Origin: Sphingobacterium multivorum | Lineage (GTDB): Bacteria; Bacteroidota; Bacteroidia; Sphingobacteriales; Sphingobacteriaceae | Assembly (NCBI RefSeq): GCF_039511225.1 | Contig: NZ_CP154261.1 | Location: forward strand, 3,472,001 to 3,536,000 | DNA length: 64,000 nt | Reading direction: 5' to 3' | Part shown: in pieces, positions 54,390-63,989 of the stretch | Layout of the letters: each line of letters opens with the position of its first letter | How positions within the stretch are numbered: the first letter of the stretch is position 1 | Notes under the pieces: generated by a model | What the model was told of the DNA's origin: nothing | Seen by the model: the letters and a program-made list of their open reading frames with translations, nothing else | The model's database searches: none | Made by a program: the position numbers and the translations under genes

Positions 54390-54480
54390 GAAACCTTAAT
54401 CGCATATTCATTGAAAGGTATAAATCAAATTCCCATACAATACAGTCTTTCTCTAAACGGCAACCCGTGCCTTGAATTAT
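54390..54480 (-). pseudogene. Remnant of a DUF6896 gene
   Basis: Minus-strand bases read QGTGCRLEKDCIVWEFD, then a one-base shift gives FIPFNEYAIKV. These match QFHGAGCRLEKDGLVCEFDF and MPTNEYPIKF in the intact DUF6896 protein at 21980-22375. It lies directly upstream of the AraC stop codon. The remaining parts are missing. Confidence 0.65.
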
Positions 54481-54482
54481 GA

Positions 54483-55226
54483 TCAAAGGTTCTTAAAAGC
54501 TGAAACATTTGTTCCAGAATACTTTTTGAAAAACCGGCTAAAATGGGCAGGACTTTCAAAACCAAGTTCGTAGGCTATTTCCTTCGCTGACTTCTCGGTA
54601 TAATGGAGGTACCTTTTAGCCTCAAGAATTATTCGGTTACGGATAAGAACAGATGGCGCTGACTGTTTCAACAGACCAAATACATTGCTCAGTGTTTTTG
54701 GTGATTTGTTGAGTGCAGCGGCATAGAACCTGACTTCATGTTCCTCTCTTGTGGTATTGATAATAACTCTCTTAAGAAGGGTGCGCAGCATTTCACCCTG
54801 AAAATTATCTTTTACCATCATCTCATTGGAAAACACATTCTCCAGATGAGACATTTCTTCGACAGCAGTATCATTTAATACAATGAACATTGGATGTCGA
54901 ATACCATAGAACAGAAAACCAACACAACCGACCTCAGCATCGTGGTCAACGATACAATAGAACTCCCTATTAAACTGCCAGGCAGTCAGCGCATCGGGCT
55001 GCTCAAATACAAAATGCTGATTGGAAACCAAAGGAAGTATACACCTTGATGGCATCGTATAGCTAATCTCATCGATCGTCACTTTCTGTTCGCCGCCCTT
55101 GTTGTAGATAAATGTGTTGATAGGCAGAGAACCCGCACTACGAAGTCCCCTACCTGAAAACTGGTTGTTGTCACTATGCATCACAAACCGTGCTGCGGTC
55201 ACGTTATCATTATACTCCCTAATCAT
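54483..55226 (-). CDS. AraC-family regulator
   Basis: The 247-residue protein has an N-terminal cupin-like sensor (SLPINTFIYNKGGEQKVTID, ILPLVSNQHFVFEQPDALTA) and a C-terminal pair of HTH motifs: LLKQSAPSVLIRNRIILEAK, RYLHYTEKSAKEIAYELGFE and PAHFSRFFKKYSGTNVSAFK. The N-terminal layout is that of AraC-type regulators found beside small enzymes. It lies 79 bases downstream of the peroxiredoxin gene, on the same strand. Confidence 0.85.
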   Translation of the reverse strand: MIREYNDNVTAARFVMHSDNNQFSGRGLRSAGSLPINTFIYNKGGEQKVTIDEISYTMPSRCILPLVSNQHFVFEQPDALTAWQFNREFYCIVDHDAEVGCVGFLFYGIRHPMFIVLNDTAVEEMSHLENVFSNEMMVKDNFQGEMLRTLLKRVIINTTREEHEVRFYAAALNKSPKTLSNVFGLLKQSAPSVLIRNRIILEAKRYLHYTEKSAKEIAYELGFESPAHFSRFFKKYSGTNVSAFKNL

Positions 55227-55305
55227 GTTGTCGTTTACTTACAGCATTTCAATTCGCATAAATTTAATCATTTTCTTAAGAGTCTACTATCCAAAAACTA
55301 GAAAT

Positions 55306-56007
55306 TTAAAGGTCTTCTTTAATGCTGCTTGCAGCTGCAAGCAGCAGATTGGAGGACAATCTCTGTTTAAAATTGGGATTGATAAATTCGAAGTGTATGG
55401 TTCCCATTTGATCGACTATAAAAACTGATGGCACTGGAAGCAATAACTCGCTGTCCTTACCTCCAGTTGTTTTCGGAAGCATCTCCCAATAGTCTTTTGG
55501 AGCTTTATATGCAATCCCCATTTGTTTCGACAGCGCAAGATCTGAATCCGATAAAAGTGTATAGCTTAATTTTTCTTTTGCTGCAGCTTCCATTAGTCCT
55601 TCAGATTCGTCTGTGCTTATGGCAATCAACTGATACCCCATTTCTTCCAATCCTAAAAAGGCCTCTTGTAAGCCCGAAAGTTGTCTGATACAATAAGGAC
55701 ACCAGCCACCGCGGTAGAAAACCAAAATGGTCGGTTTTTGGGAAATCGCCCTATTGAGATCAAATCCTTTACCGGAAACGTCAAACAATACGGCCATCGG
55801 TATTTTTTCTCCACACAATAGCGGGCTGATGTCTTCCGGATTTTGCGGAATATGATAAGGGGATTGCTTCATTTCGATTTTATGTATCACGCCGTCAGCT
55901 TTACTCATGCGAGACGGCTCTTGCGCATTGGCTATGCCTGCGATGCACGTCGTGAATAACAGCAACGCAATAAACGCAGCTAATTTTGTTTTTATATAAT
56001 TTTTCAT
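55306..56007 (-). CDS. Exported peroxiredoxin-like protein (AhpC/TSA)
   Basis: ATG 56007 is chosen; the next ATG upstream at 56019 adds MCCK. The 233-residue protein has a signal peptide (FIALLLFTTCIAGIANAQ) and a thioredoxin-like domain: ISPLLCGEKIPMAVLFDVSG, LVFYRGGWCPYCIRQLSGLQ and AISTDESEGLMEAAAKEKLS. The W-C-P-Y-C motif is that of AhpC/TSA-family proteins of the PRX-like-2 type. It should act in the periplasm on peroxides or disulfides. Confidence 0.8.
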   Translation of the reverse strand: MKNYIKTKLAAFIALLLFTTCIAGIANAQEPSRMSKADGVIHKIEMKQSPYHIPQNPEDISPLLCGEKIPMAVLFDVSGKGFDLNRAISQKPTILVFYRGGWCPYCIRQLSGLQEAFLGLEEMGYQLIAISTDESEGLMEAAAKEKLSYTLLSDSDLALSKQMGIAYKAPKDYWEMLPKTTGGKDSELLLPVPSVFIVDQMGTIHFEFINPNFKQRLSSNLLLAAASSIKEDL

Positions 56008-56168
56008 TTTACAACACATTTACTACTTATTAAACTGAATCTATACTTTTTGTCCATGGAAACTCAATCGATACTTTAGCCCTGCATGTAATAGGTTGCT
56101 GATTGTCCTGTCTCCAGTAAGGACAATAATATCCATGAGATTTTCGTACGTATAACCGGACTCAAAAA

Positions 56169-57467
56169 TTAGTTGATTGTTACTTTAATCATGCTGGAAA
56201 TTGATGGCAGTGTGGTGAACCCATTTGGATTAGGCACTTCTATAACAGGTTTACGTTCTGTCGCAGGAGTGCCGCCTAATCCTGCTTGCTCATTGCCGGC
56301 TCCGGGAAACTGATTAATCGCTGTCCCATTGTCAAACAATCCGATTGAATAGGATACATCTCCTTTTACTGTTGCATCAATTCCATTACCTTTTGTGGCA
56401 AAGAACCAATCGTTGGAAAGCCCGTACATGCTTGCAATGGCAATTCGGTCTCCACTTGCTACACTTAACTGCTGCGAAACGCTACTTCCCGCCTGCGCTC
56501 CGATTTTAGGAAGTAATACAGTTGAGCTAGCCGCCGGAAGGATATAAACAGCTTTTACACCTGCGAGTGTTTTAAGATAAGTCGCCAGGCCTGATGCATC
56601 ACCTTTTTGCGCTAAATCTTTCAGTCCTTTTCCACGGTCATTTTCACCGGTTTTATATATCGGGTTTTCGATGCCTTTATACAACACCACCAAAACCGGA
56701 GATAATGGTGTAAAAATACCTGTTTGTGTATTGATATAATTTCCTAAAACGCTATTGTCTCCCATTTCCGCAATATTTGTCATTCCATTTGCACTTGGTT
56801 TTCCTGCCTCAAATAATGGATTAGAATTTATCAGCTTGCCTCCTGCGATATATGAAATCGCCCAAACTCCGGGACTGAAGGGAGTCGGATTGCTCGTATC
56901 GCCAGAGGTATTCGTGATTATAAGTGTAAAATTGGAATCCCCTTCATAATGAAGTGTTGCCTTCATTAAGGTAGAAGCTGCAGCATAAGTATTGCCCTGT
57001 GCATCGGTTCCATTTACTTCGCTAATAGCTTTTGGAGCAGTTTCTGTGGTTCCCGGGTGCATTACAGCTGCGCCTGGTTTCTGATTGATACGAGTACCAT
57101 TATCCCATAATTTGATCTGTACCGAAACATCGCCCTCAACCGGAGTTCCATTGTCCTGATACAGCTTTATGCCAGGATTTTCGGGGGCAAAAAACAAGTC
57201 ATTCGACCAACCATACATCGTTGCAAAGCTAAGCGCTTGTCCTTTGGCTGCAGAAAACTTAATGGAAATTGCTTCACCAGGCATAATCACTGGCGAAGCA
57301 CCATTGTTTTTAAAACGACCAGACTCGACCAATGGTTTCGAATCCAATACATTTTCTATCGTGATGGTCGTCTCCGACATCGATGGCATAGCATCATTTT
57401 TTTTGCAAGCGGTAATTAGCGAGGGGAATGCTGCTATAGCCCACAAAATTGAATGTTTATATTTCAT
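56169..57467 (-). CDS. Lipoprotein with two spondin-type domains
   Basis: The 432-residue protein has a leader ending in SLITAC, so Cys21 should be lipidated. Two tandem Spondin_N-like domains follow: residues 35-190 with ALSFATMYGWSNDLFFAPEN, VEGDVSVQIKLWDNGTRINQ, and residues 225-432 with IASMYGLSNDWFFATKGNGI, VKGDVSYSIGLFDNGTAINQ. The order of WSND, GDV and WDNGT motifs is the same in both, so the halves are an internal duplication. Bacterial spondin-domain proteins are surface-exposed, with no assigned function. Confidence 0.85.
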   Translation of the reverse strand: MKYKHSILWAIAAFPSLITACKKNDAMPSMSETTITIENVLDSKPLVESGRFKNNGASPVIMPGEAISIKFSAAKGQALSFATMYGWSNDLFFAPENPGIKLYQDNGTPVEGDVSVQIKLWDNGTRINQKPGAAVMHPGTTETAPKAISEVNGTDAQGNTYAAASTLMKATLHYEGDSNFTLIITNTSGDTSNPTPFSPGVWAISYIAGGKLINSNPLFEAGKPSANGMTNIAEMGDNSVLGNYINTQTGIFTPLSPVLVVLYKGIENPIYKTGENDRGKGLKDLAQKGDASGLATYLKTLAGVKAVYILPAASSTVLLPKIGAQAGSSVSQQLSVASGDRIAIASMYGLSNDWFFATKGNGIDATVKGDVSYSIGLFDNGTAINQFPGAGNEQAGLGGTPATERKPVIEVPNPNGFTTLPSISSMIKVTIN

Positions 57468-57569
57468 AATGAATTCTTTTTAAATTACATTACAAATGTA
57501 AATTTCATCAGAGGAGCTGCAGGTATCTGGATTTCCCGCTGTGTTGCCGATATTTCCCGATGGAATAGT

Positions 57570-58133
57570 TTATAGGGAAGTAGGTGTTGGACTGTATTGA
57601 TAGTACAAGAGGACTGATCCGCCAGAAAAAGGCTTTGTTTTTAACAATTTAAAAACTTTTCTATCGATTATATTTTCAAAAAGTGAAAGCCCCTGTCCTA
57701 CAACAACTGGATAAATGCACAGTTGAAATTCGTCGATCAAATTGAGATTCAACAACTGTACAATTAAACTTCGACTCCCAACCAAAATATCCCTACCGGA
57801 TTGCTGTTTCAATTTCAATAATTCATCTTTAAGTATACCATCGGCCAATTTTGCACTTGCCCAGTCTATATTTTTCAGGCTATTTGAAAAAACAACTTTT
57901 GGAATTTTATCGATAGCCAATGCAAAGTCATCCATTGATTTTTCACCTGAGGGACTTTTCACAAAAGGCCGCCAATATTCCATAAGCTGATAGGTAATCC
58001 TACCATACAAAATGACATCAGCGTTATTTAATAGATGCGTATAATGAAGATGTATTTCCTCATCGGGAATGCCTGCTGTATGATCACAAAACCCGTCAAG
58101 GGTCATATTGAATGCTGCAATTACTTTTCTCAT
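57570..58133 (-). CDS. Dihydrofolate-reductase/RibD-like reductase, second copy
   Basis: The 187-residue protein starts RKVIAAFNMTLDGFCDHTAG and has ILYGRITYQLM, VVFSNSLKNIDWASAKL, DILVGSRSLIVQLLNLNLID and LCIYPVVVGQGLSLFENI. It belongs to the same family as 30014-30547 and should bind NADPH. It is followed by an AT-rich gap upstream of the divergent hydrolase gene. Confidence 0.85.
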   Translation of the reverse strand: MRKVIAAFNMTLDGFCDHTAGIPDEEIHLHYTHLLNNADVILYGRITYQLMEYWRPFVKSPSGEKSMDDFALAIDKIPKVVFSNSLKNIDWASAKLADGILKDELLKLKQQSGRDILVGSRSLIVQLLNLNLIDEFQLCIYPVVVGQGLSLFENIIDRKVFKLLKTKPFSGGSVLLYYQYSPTPTSL

Positions 58134-58423
58134 ATCCTTACGATAAGCTTCTTTTACACCATAAATCTAACATTTTATATATTGAAAAGACTTTGCATAC
58201 GACAAGAAATAAAACTGATGTACTATTTTACATTTTTCACCATCAAGATTATTATTTTAATTCTTATTTTCACAAGCGCAACAGGAAGCAAAATCCGTTA
58301 CCCCTGCTGTAGGATCAATGCTTTCGCAGGTGCAGTGGCGTCTGTTAGTGTAGTAGTAAAGAAATATACTTAGCAATGCTCAGAAAGTTTCTGGATCTGA
58401 GATACACGTTTAGAAAAGAACAT

Positions 58424-59533
58424 ATGAAAAAAATCGTGTTATTAAACACAATGTTTATTCCATTAATCGGATGGGCTCAATTACAGCCAGTTTTTAAGCA
58501 TAAAGTAGATTCTATTTATGATAAAAATAAGGATGCAATCGGGATTATTGTTCATGTAGAAGCACCGAAACACAATATTTCCTGGAGTTATGCAAGAGGA
58601 GTAGCAGATACCAGCACGAACCAAGCGCTGGAAGACCAACAGCCTGTTTTGATTGCTAGCAACACAAAACCTTATGTTGCTGCAGCAATGCTAAGATTGG
58701 TAGAAAAAGGTGAATTTTCTATTGATCAACCGATTGCCAATTTATTATCAAAAAAAACACGTCACCTATTTGAAAGCGATGGCTATAATCTAGCGGGAAT
58801 TACTATAAAGAACTTGCTGTCACATACTTCGGGAATTCAAGATTATGTAGATGAAGCTTATTTTGAATTCGTCAATCAGCATCCTAAATATAAATGGAAA
58901 AAAGACGAGCAGATCAGAAGATCCATCGATATCGGGAGCCCTCAGCCTGTCGGTGAAATATTTAGTTACGCTGATATTAATTATTTGCTCCTCACCGAGA
59001 TTATTGAGCAAAAAACGCATCTGCCATTTTATACAGCTATTCGAAATTTACTGAAATACAAAGAATTAAATCTTACAAAGACATGGTTTATAAACTTAGA
59101 GCATTATCCTGAAAGCACCTTGCCACTCGCCCATCAATACGCTAACAAATACAACTGGGACTCTTATGCTATTGATCCTTCCTGGGATCTGTACGGAGGC
59201 GGCGGAATCGCAGCAACAGCCAAAGAGACTTCCCTGTTTTTCCAATATCTATTTGACGGGAAAATCATTCAGGATAAAAAGCTTCTAGAAGCGATGCATA
59301 CCTATGTTCTTTCGTCAGATAAATCTAAATATTGTTTGGGAATTTATCATTTTGACATGGGATTCAACGCCTACTATCATGGGGGTTGGTGGGGAACAGA
59401 TGTGATCTATTCGCCGGAGTCTGATGCGACTATCACTGTCTTTACATTGCAAAAAGGATTTCAGCACGTCATCAATCCATTTATCGGAAAAGAATTTCAA
59501 AAGCTATTGATTGCAAAATCAGCAATAAAATAA
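58424..59533 (+). CDS. Exported serine hydrolase, class C beta-lactamase fold
   Basis: Start at ATG 58424 (MKKIVLLNTMFIPLIGWAQ, a signal peptide); a longer frame from 58376 lacks a good leader. The 369-residue enzyme has the catalytic SxxK in IASNTKPYVA, a tyrosine motif YADINYLLL in the position of YxN and HGG in YYHGGWWGTD. Such proteins are DD-peptidases or esterases in Bacteroidota. It should act in the periplasm. Confidence 0.85.
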   Translation: MKKIVLLNTMFIPLIGWAQLQPVFKHKVDSIYDKNKDAIGIIVHVEAPKHNISWSYARGVADTSTNQALEDQQPVLIASNTKPYVAAAMLRLVEKGEFSIDQPIANLLSKKTRHLFESDGYNLAGITIKNLLSHTSGIQDYVDEAYFEFVNQHPKYKWKKDEQIRRSIDIGSPQPVGEIFSYADINYLLLTEIIEQKTHLPFYTAIRNLLKYKELNLTKTWFINLEHYPESTLPLAHQYANKYNWDSYAIDPSWDLYGGGGIAATAKETSLFFQYLFDGKIIQDKKLLEAMHTYVLSSDKSKYCLGIYHFDMGFNAYYHGGWWGTDVIYSPESDATITVFTLQKGFQHVINPFIGKEFQKLLIAKSAIK

Positions 59534-59610
59534 TAGTTGGCTTCGCTGCATTACTATGGAAAGCTTAAAATTCGATTGCCAACAGAATCATGTACTTTAT
59601 TAGGTAAGCA

Positions 59611-60381
59611 CTAGAAAGGCTGTCGCTTACGATATTGAATATAGTACACAATTACATTTAGCAAAACAATAATGGCTGCCATTATAGCCGCTGCATATAC
59701 AGTGCTATTAACCAATTTATTAGCAGCTGCAATGGCTATGAAAGCCCATACGGCGACAAGTCCAAATACCGGCAAATGACGTTGCCAGATCATCAATAAG
59801 TGAAGGATTAATGCAATTGCAAACATGATAATAGCCCACATGGTAGCTGATAATCCAAAGCCGCCCCAGCCTATCTTCGTCAGATAGGCTGCAATATTGG
59901 CTATCAAAGCGACAGAAATCCACCCTGCATAAAGTTGAAAAGGGATCTTAAGAAATATACGCTTGCTGCGTGCAGCATGAAACGCAATAGTTTGTGTATG
60001 GTAAATTATCGTTAATAGCGACACAAAAAGTAAGACCATCAATAAAATAGTTAAAAAGGTATAGTCATACAACCAGGTAATGACCCATAGACTATTTGCT
60101 AGAGAAGAAATCAAGAACCACCATCCGACTTTTAAAACTACTTTATCTTTTTCATTTGTCTGTCTGACAAAAGGACCAAAATAAATTACAAATCCAAACA
60201 ACCCCAAATAAATGAGACCCCATATGGAAAAGGCATATCCCGCAGGTGTAAATAGATTTTGATATTTAGCAGAAATTGTTGCCATGGTCTCCCCATTAAA
60301 AATCCCCGTATTGGATAGGTAATTAATGATCACCGTGATGACCAAAGCAACTCCATTGCTTATTTGATAAAATTTCTTCAT
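59611..60381 (-). CDS. TspO/MBR-related membrane protein
   Basis: The 256-residue protein has seven or so hydrophobic segments and the motif PAGYAFSIWGLIYLGLFGFV near residue 47, which resembles the W-rich P-x-x-x-x-F-x-I-W-x-x-x-Y core of the TspO/MBR family. Other segments (WWFLISSLANSLWVITW, PFQLYAGWISVALIANIAAY) fit the tryptophan-rich sensory protein group. Members bind porphyrins or sterols; the ligand here is unknown. Confidence 0.75.
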   Translation of the reverse strand: MKKFYQISNGVALVITVIINYLSNTGIFNGETMATISAKYQNLFTPAGYAFSIWGLIYLGLFGFVIYFGPFVRQTNEKDKVVLKVGWWFLISSLANSLWVITWLYDYTFLTILLMVLLFVSLLTIIYHTQTIAFHAARSKRIFLKIPFQLYAGWISVALIANIAAYLTKIGWGGFGLSATMWAIIMFAIALILHLLMIWQRHLPVFGLVAVWAFIAIAAANKLVNSTVYAAAIMAAIIVLLNVIVYYIQYRKRQPF

Positions 60382-60434
60382 TGTAGACTACTTCTTTCTT
60401 TTCGGTCACGTGAACTGCAATAGATTCGTTACCA

Positions 60435-60902
60435 CTAATTCTGAGTTTGATTAAATAATTTTTCTAAAACCTGATAACGGTAATCAAAGATTCGCTCCAA
60501 CTTCCTTTTAACAAAAATTCCATGCGCAATTGTGCCTAGAATCCCCAAAGGCAATTCATAATCAACCCTGTCTTTCATGAGCACCCCATTTTCATTTGGA
60601 ATAAATTCATGAAAATGATTCCAATAGGCATAAGGTCCTTTTAGTTGGAAATCAGTAAAACTTTTATTCTTTTCCACCTGCGTTATTTGGGTCTTCCACT
60701 TCAGCGGAAACCGAAGAATCGGAGATACCAAATAATCGATGATCATTCCTTCAAAAATTTCTTGTTGATCACAGTCTGAGGTGACTACAAAACCCATATC
60801 TTTTGGAGTAATTTCTGAAAGATTCATGGGTGAGGAAAAAAATGCCCATGCGGTATCCATATCGCAGGTCAATTGCTGTTCTCTATATAATTTGTACCTC
60901 AT
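60435..60902 (-). CDS. SRPBCC ligand-binding protein
   Basis: Start at ATG 60902 (MRYKLYREQQL) is preferred; a longer frame from 61031 adds an unlikely N-terminus. The 155-residue protein has YREQQLTCDMDTAWAFFSSP, NLSEITPKDMGFVV, PLKWKTQITQVEKNKSFTDF and GPYAYWNHFHEFIPNENGVL, MKDRVDYELP. This is the polyketide-cyclase/dehydrase-like helix-grip fold typical of YndB-like proteins. Ligand unknown. Confidence 0.8.
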   Translation of the reverse strand: MRYKLYREQQLTCDMDTAWAFFSSPMNLSEITPKDMGFVVTSDCDQQEIFEGMIIDYLVSPILRFPLKWKTQITQVEKNKSFTDFQLKGPYAYWNHFHEFIPNENGVLMKDRVDYELPLGILGTIAHGIFVKRKLERIFDYRYQVLEKLFNQTQN

Positions 60903-61076
60903 CTGATTTGAGCTAACTTTATTGCTTGCCAATATAACAATATTAATGCAATTTAGTTTATTATTACACCATAAAACACCTTTACGAGGTACTGAATCGG
61001 TGTTATAAAGAATATTTTTACACAAATACATTATTTAAATTGAAGCTAGCTTTTAAAGCATACTTTTTATCAATGG

Positions 61077-61715
61077 CTATTTAGCAGCAATATCCTTTTC
61101 CAATGCTTTTACGAGCGCCTTTGTATAACTTTTAGAAAAATCTGCTAAGCTGGAAGGGTTGATCGTTTCAGACTGTACACTCCAAAGCAGTTGTTCGGAG
61201 CTAACATCATATAGATTGCTTTCCAGATAGTACATTTTATCCGTCGTGTAATAACCAGGATCGTATGCAATGGGGTACCAATGGGAGTAATAGCTCCAAA
61301 AATTACCATACCAACCAAATCTCGGATAAGGCATATAAGGCCCATTTCCCGGTACATATCGGGTCTCGCTGGCTTTGTCGATCAGGGTAACAGTGAAAAT
61401 GGCATCTGCATTCAAACTTTGTACTGCTTTCATCACTAAATCTTTGTTTTGACTTTCATCTTTGGTAAACGTCCGTTTAAAAACGTCGCTGCTTTTAATA
61501 GCCTTGTAGCCATGCATGGAAGCTGCTTCTGCCAAATTGGATTCAATGACCTCCTTTGCTTTAGCGTGGTTTGTCATTGCAATAATGAATATTGTTTGGT
61601 ATTGTTTGGGAGTAAGGTCTCTATTTTTATAGATATCTGTTATCCTTGTTGAAGTGCTACAAGCCAACAACAATAAGCTTGAGACAATTGCGATTAAAAA
61701 TGACTTCGATTTCAT
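61077..61715 (-). CDS. Lipoprotein of unknown function
   Basis: The leader ends LLLLACST, so the protein should be lipidated. The mature part has KQYQTIFIIAMTNHAKAKEV, ADAIFTVTLIDKASETRYVP, an aromatic loop PYPRFGWYGNFWSYYSHWYP, and ESNLYDVSSEQLLWSVQSET. The alternating pattern and loop resemble DUF4136-type lipoproteins, though the match is weak. Function unknown. Confidence 0.7.
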   Translation of the reverse strand: MKSKSFLIAIVSSLLLLACSTSTRITDIYKNRDLTPKQYQTIFIIAMTNHAKAKEVIESNLAEAASMHGYKAIKSSDVFKRTFTKDESQNKDLVMKAVQSLNADAIFTVTLIDKASETRYVPGNGPYMPYPRFGWYGNFWSYYSHWYPIAYDPGYYTTDKMYYLESNLYDVSSEQLLWSVQSETINPSSLADFSKSYTKALVKALEKDIAAK

Positions 61716-61917
61716 ATGTTTTAAAAATTAGTGTCGTTTAAATTGTTGAAGAGCGTCTTTTCCGAGGGATGGTAAAATTACAGCAGTAAATAGAATTATA
61801 ATGGACAGTTTAATAGCACATCCTATCTAACCTTTTGTTAAACAACACTTTTACAACAACATTTGTTTTCACTATTATTGATCGTAAATGAAATACTTTA
61901 ATTTTTAATTGATATTA

Positions 61918-62772
61918 TCAGAAAATCATCTTGACCATTTCAATCTGGTTGATTGTGTTGACTAAGCCTTGTCTTTGTAGAAATAGTTGCAAGTTTTTGG
62001 CTTTTTCATCAACGTTAGTAATTTGTACCTTTGCGCTGGACACAAACACTTTCAGCTCGGATAAAAGCTGTGTTGCAATACCTTTCCGCCTATACTGCTG
62101 TGCTACAGCAATTTGGTAGATCCGCCTATTGGACGAATTGAACAAGATATATCCCACCAAATCGGAGCCAATAAATGCCCCCAACCCTTTAAGCTGAATT
62201 AATTTACTACGCTCACTTCTATTTTGCCAGCTGGGTTCAACATCCCAAAAAGACTGCAAAATATCCCAAGAAAAGTCATGGATAGACTGTATACGGATAG
62301 GCTGTGTTCCGCCAGATAAAGCACCCATCTTTACATGAAGTTCTCCTCCAAAGCACAGTAATCTACGGCCTTTAACAAAACCATTTTTTTCATATACCCG
62401 AATAGCACGTCGATTACTTTCTATCACTTCCAATAGTAATTTTTTCACGCGATACTCTCTGAAGGATGGCTGCATAAATCTGTACATTTCACCGACTAAT
62501 CCGCTGTTCCGATAGGCGGGCAAAACACCTGTACCAGCATTGTAGATCACTTTACTACCCTCAATTTCTCGCATGCCATGCATGATAAAAGCTACCAGTT
62601 TTATTCCGTCAAAAACACCAACTGACAAGTCCATTAAAATATCCTCGCCTCGGATCTTCGACTCCAATTGCAATGCGTCTAACTGAAATGGTACAATATA
62701 GTCGGCAAAAGCTCCATTAATTGCATTTAATAAGTCAGCACTATCTCCCGCTTTCAATTTTCGTATCTCCAT
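61918..62772 (-). CDS. GNAT-family acetyltransferase
   Basis: The 284-residue protein has an N-terminal GNAT domain (LNAINGAFADYIVPFQLDAL, GVLPAYRNSGLVGEMYRFMQ, LLLEVIESNRRAIRVYEKNG) and a second C-terminal GNAT-like half (LFNSSNRRIYQIAVAQQYRR, KGIATQLLSELKVFV). The Q-x-x-R-x-x-G/A motif in the second half is intact, so the second half is the more likely to bind acetyl-CoA. Substrate unknown. Confidence 0.85.
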   Translation of the reverse strand: MEIRKLKAGDSADLLNAINGAFADYIVPFQLDALQLESKIRGEDILMDLSVGVFDGIKLVAFIMHGMREIEGSKVIYNAGTGVLPAYRNSGLVGEMYRFMQPSFREYRVKKLLLEVIESNRRAIRVYEKNGFVKGRRLLCFGGELHVKMGALSGGTQPIRIQSIHDFSWDILQSFWDVEPSWQNRSERSKLIQLKGLGAFIGSDLVGYILFNSSNRRIYQIAVAQQYRRKGIATQLLSELKVFVSSAKVQITNVDEKAKNLQLFLQRQGLVNTINQIEMVKMIF

Positions 62773-62848
62773 CCCTTATTTTTTATGGACTATTAAATTT
62801 ATTGATGCCTGAACAAAGAGCTCTCATGCTATCCTTTCCTAAATTTTT

Positions 62849-63277
62849 TCATTCGGACAAAATCTGATTTCTGTGATGCTTCAAATGCACCACATAGTCA
62901 AGCATTAAAAATTCGAGGCTATGGTCATTACAAGTCCTTTGAATCAATTTGTTCGCAATTACCTGCTTAAACAAAAACAACAATTGTTCGTTTACCGATC
63001 GCCATAGATTGCATAATTTCTCGGTCTCAGCATGTTGGTAACCTGCAGATGCACAATAGGCTACCTGATCATAGTATATTTTTGGATTTTCTTCAAATTG
63101 AGCTCTTATAAACCGTTGGTAATTAACAAAAGCGCTATCGACTAGATGACCCAGAATCTCTTTTTTGCTCCATTTATCTGGTTCTAATTTGCGATTAAAA
63201 TCGTTTTCATTTATTTCCAAAATTTGCGAAGAAAACTTCTGAATAATATGCTCAAATTCTTCCAATAATGTATTCAT
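62849..63277 (-). CDS. DinB-family protein
   Basis: The 142-residue four-helix protein has WSKKEILGHLVDSAFVNYQR near residue 35 and LDYVVHLKHHRNQILSE at the C-terminus, giving the three histidines used for metal binding in the DinB/YfiT fold. Such proteins often act as bacillithiol or mycothiol-type transferases or have no assigned role. It is between GNAT and GrpB genes on the same strand. Confidence 0.85.
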   Translation of the reverse strand: MNTLLEEFEHIIQKFSSQILEINENDFNRKLEPDKWSKKEILGHLVDSAFVNYQRFIRAQFEENPKIYYDQVAYCASAGYQHAETEKLCNLWRSVNEQLLFLFKQVIANKLIQRTCNDHSLEFLMLDYVVHLKHHRNQILSE

Positions 63278-63386
63278 ACCTAAATCTAGCTAGTATAACC
63301 TTAATTTCTTACCAATTTAATCCGATGCATCCACGCTGCTTTGTCCAAGGTTCTCATTATAATACGATTCTATTGTTCCGCAACCT

Positions 63387-63989
63387 TTATTGTACCATTC
63401 CACTATTGTACCATTCCACAGCTTTTGCTTCATGCTCTTTCAAAAACTCATCTTTCGCATCATTATAATCGTTACCATCTTTCCATTGCTGCAGTACCAA
63501 TTTTTCTTTGAGTGCCTGATAGCGATCTCTTACATTGTCGTGCGCACGCAGGTAATCGCGAAAGGCTATATGGCGCAACCAGTGTTTTGATTGCAAGGGT
63601 ATGCTATGGATATGTGCTACTCGTAACGAATGGTCATGCAATCGTGCTGGAATTTCATCGCCAGGTGCGATTTGCTCTGGTAATCCTAATACTTCAGGAC
63701 GATCAATCAGGGCGATAAAAAAACGTCTGTAAGGCATATCCTCATTGTATTTTTCATAATATACATAGCACTTGTCCCGCAACAGGAACGGAATGCGATC
63801 AAGATCGTTTTCTTCCTCTAAACCGATCAATATATCAATGATTGGTTTGGCAGACAATCCCTCAACGGCCGTACTGCCTATGTGATCAACCCTCGACCTT
63901 ATTGGTTTCAACAACGTAAAAAGTTCATGTTGAATACTGTCAAAATTCGCTTTCCATATCGGATTATAAGGTTCAAACGGTAAAATCAT
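63387..63989 (-). CDS. GrpB/Dephospho-CoA-kinase-like protein
   Basis: The 200-residue protein has IRSRVDHIGSTAVEGLSAKP, IIDILIGLEEENDLDRIPFL, VAHIHSIPLQSKHWLRHIAF and RDYLRAHDNVRDRYQALKEK. HIGSTAVEGLxAKPIIDI is the GrpB-family nucleotidyltransferase-like motif. Function unknown. The last ten bases of the window are upstream of its start. Confidence 0.9.
   Translation of the reverse strand: MILPFEPYNPIWKANFDSIQHELFTLLKPIRSRVDHIGSTAVEGLSAKPIIDILIGLEEENDLDRIPFLLRDKCYVYYEKYNEDMPYRRFFIALIDRPEVLGLPEQIAPGDEIPARLHDHSLRVAHIHSIPLQSKHWLRHIAFRDYLRAHDNVRDRYQALKEKLVLQQWKDGNDYNDAKDEFLKEHEAKAVEWYNSGMVQ

Noticed and set aside
58218..58373. A 51-codon plus-strand frame with a hydrophobic start and two cysteines upstream of the serine hydrolase
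   Set aside because: It has no ribosome-binding site of the local type and no recognisable relatives, and the AT-rich sequence makes hydrophobic frames likely by chance.
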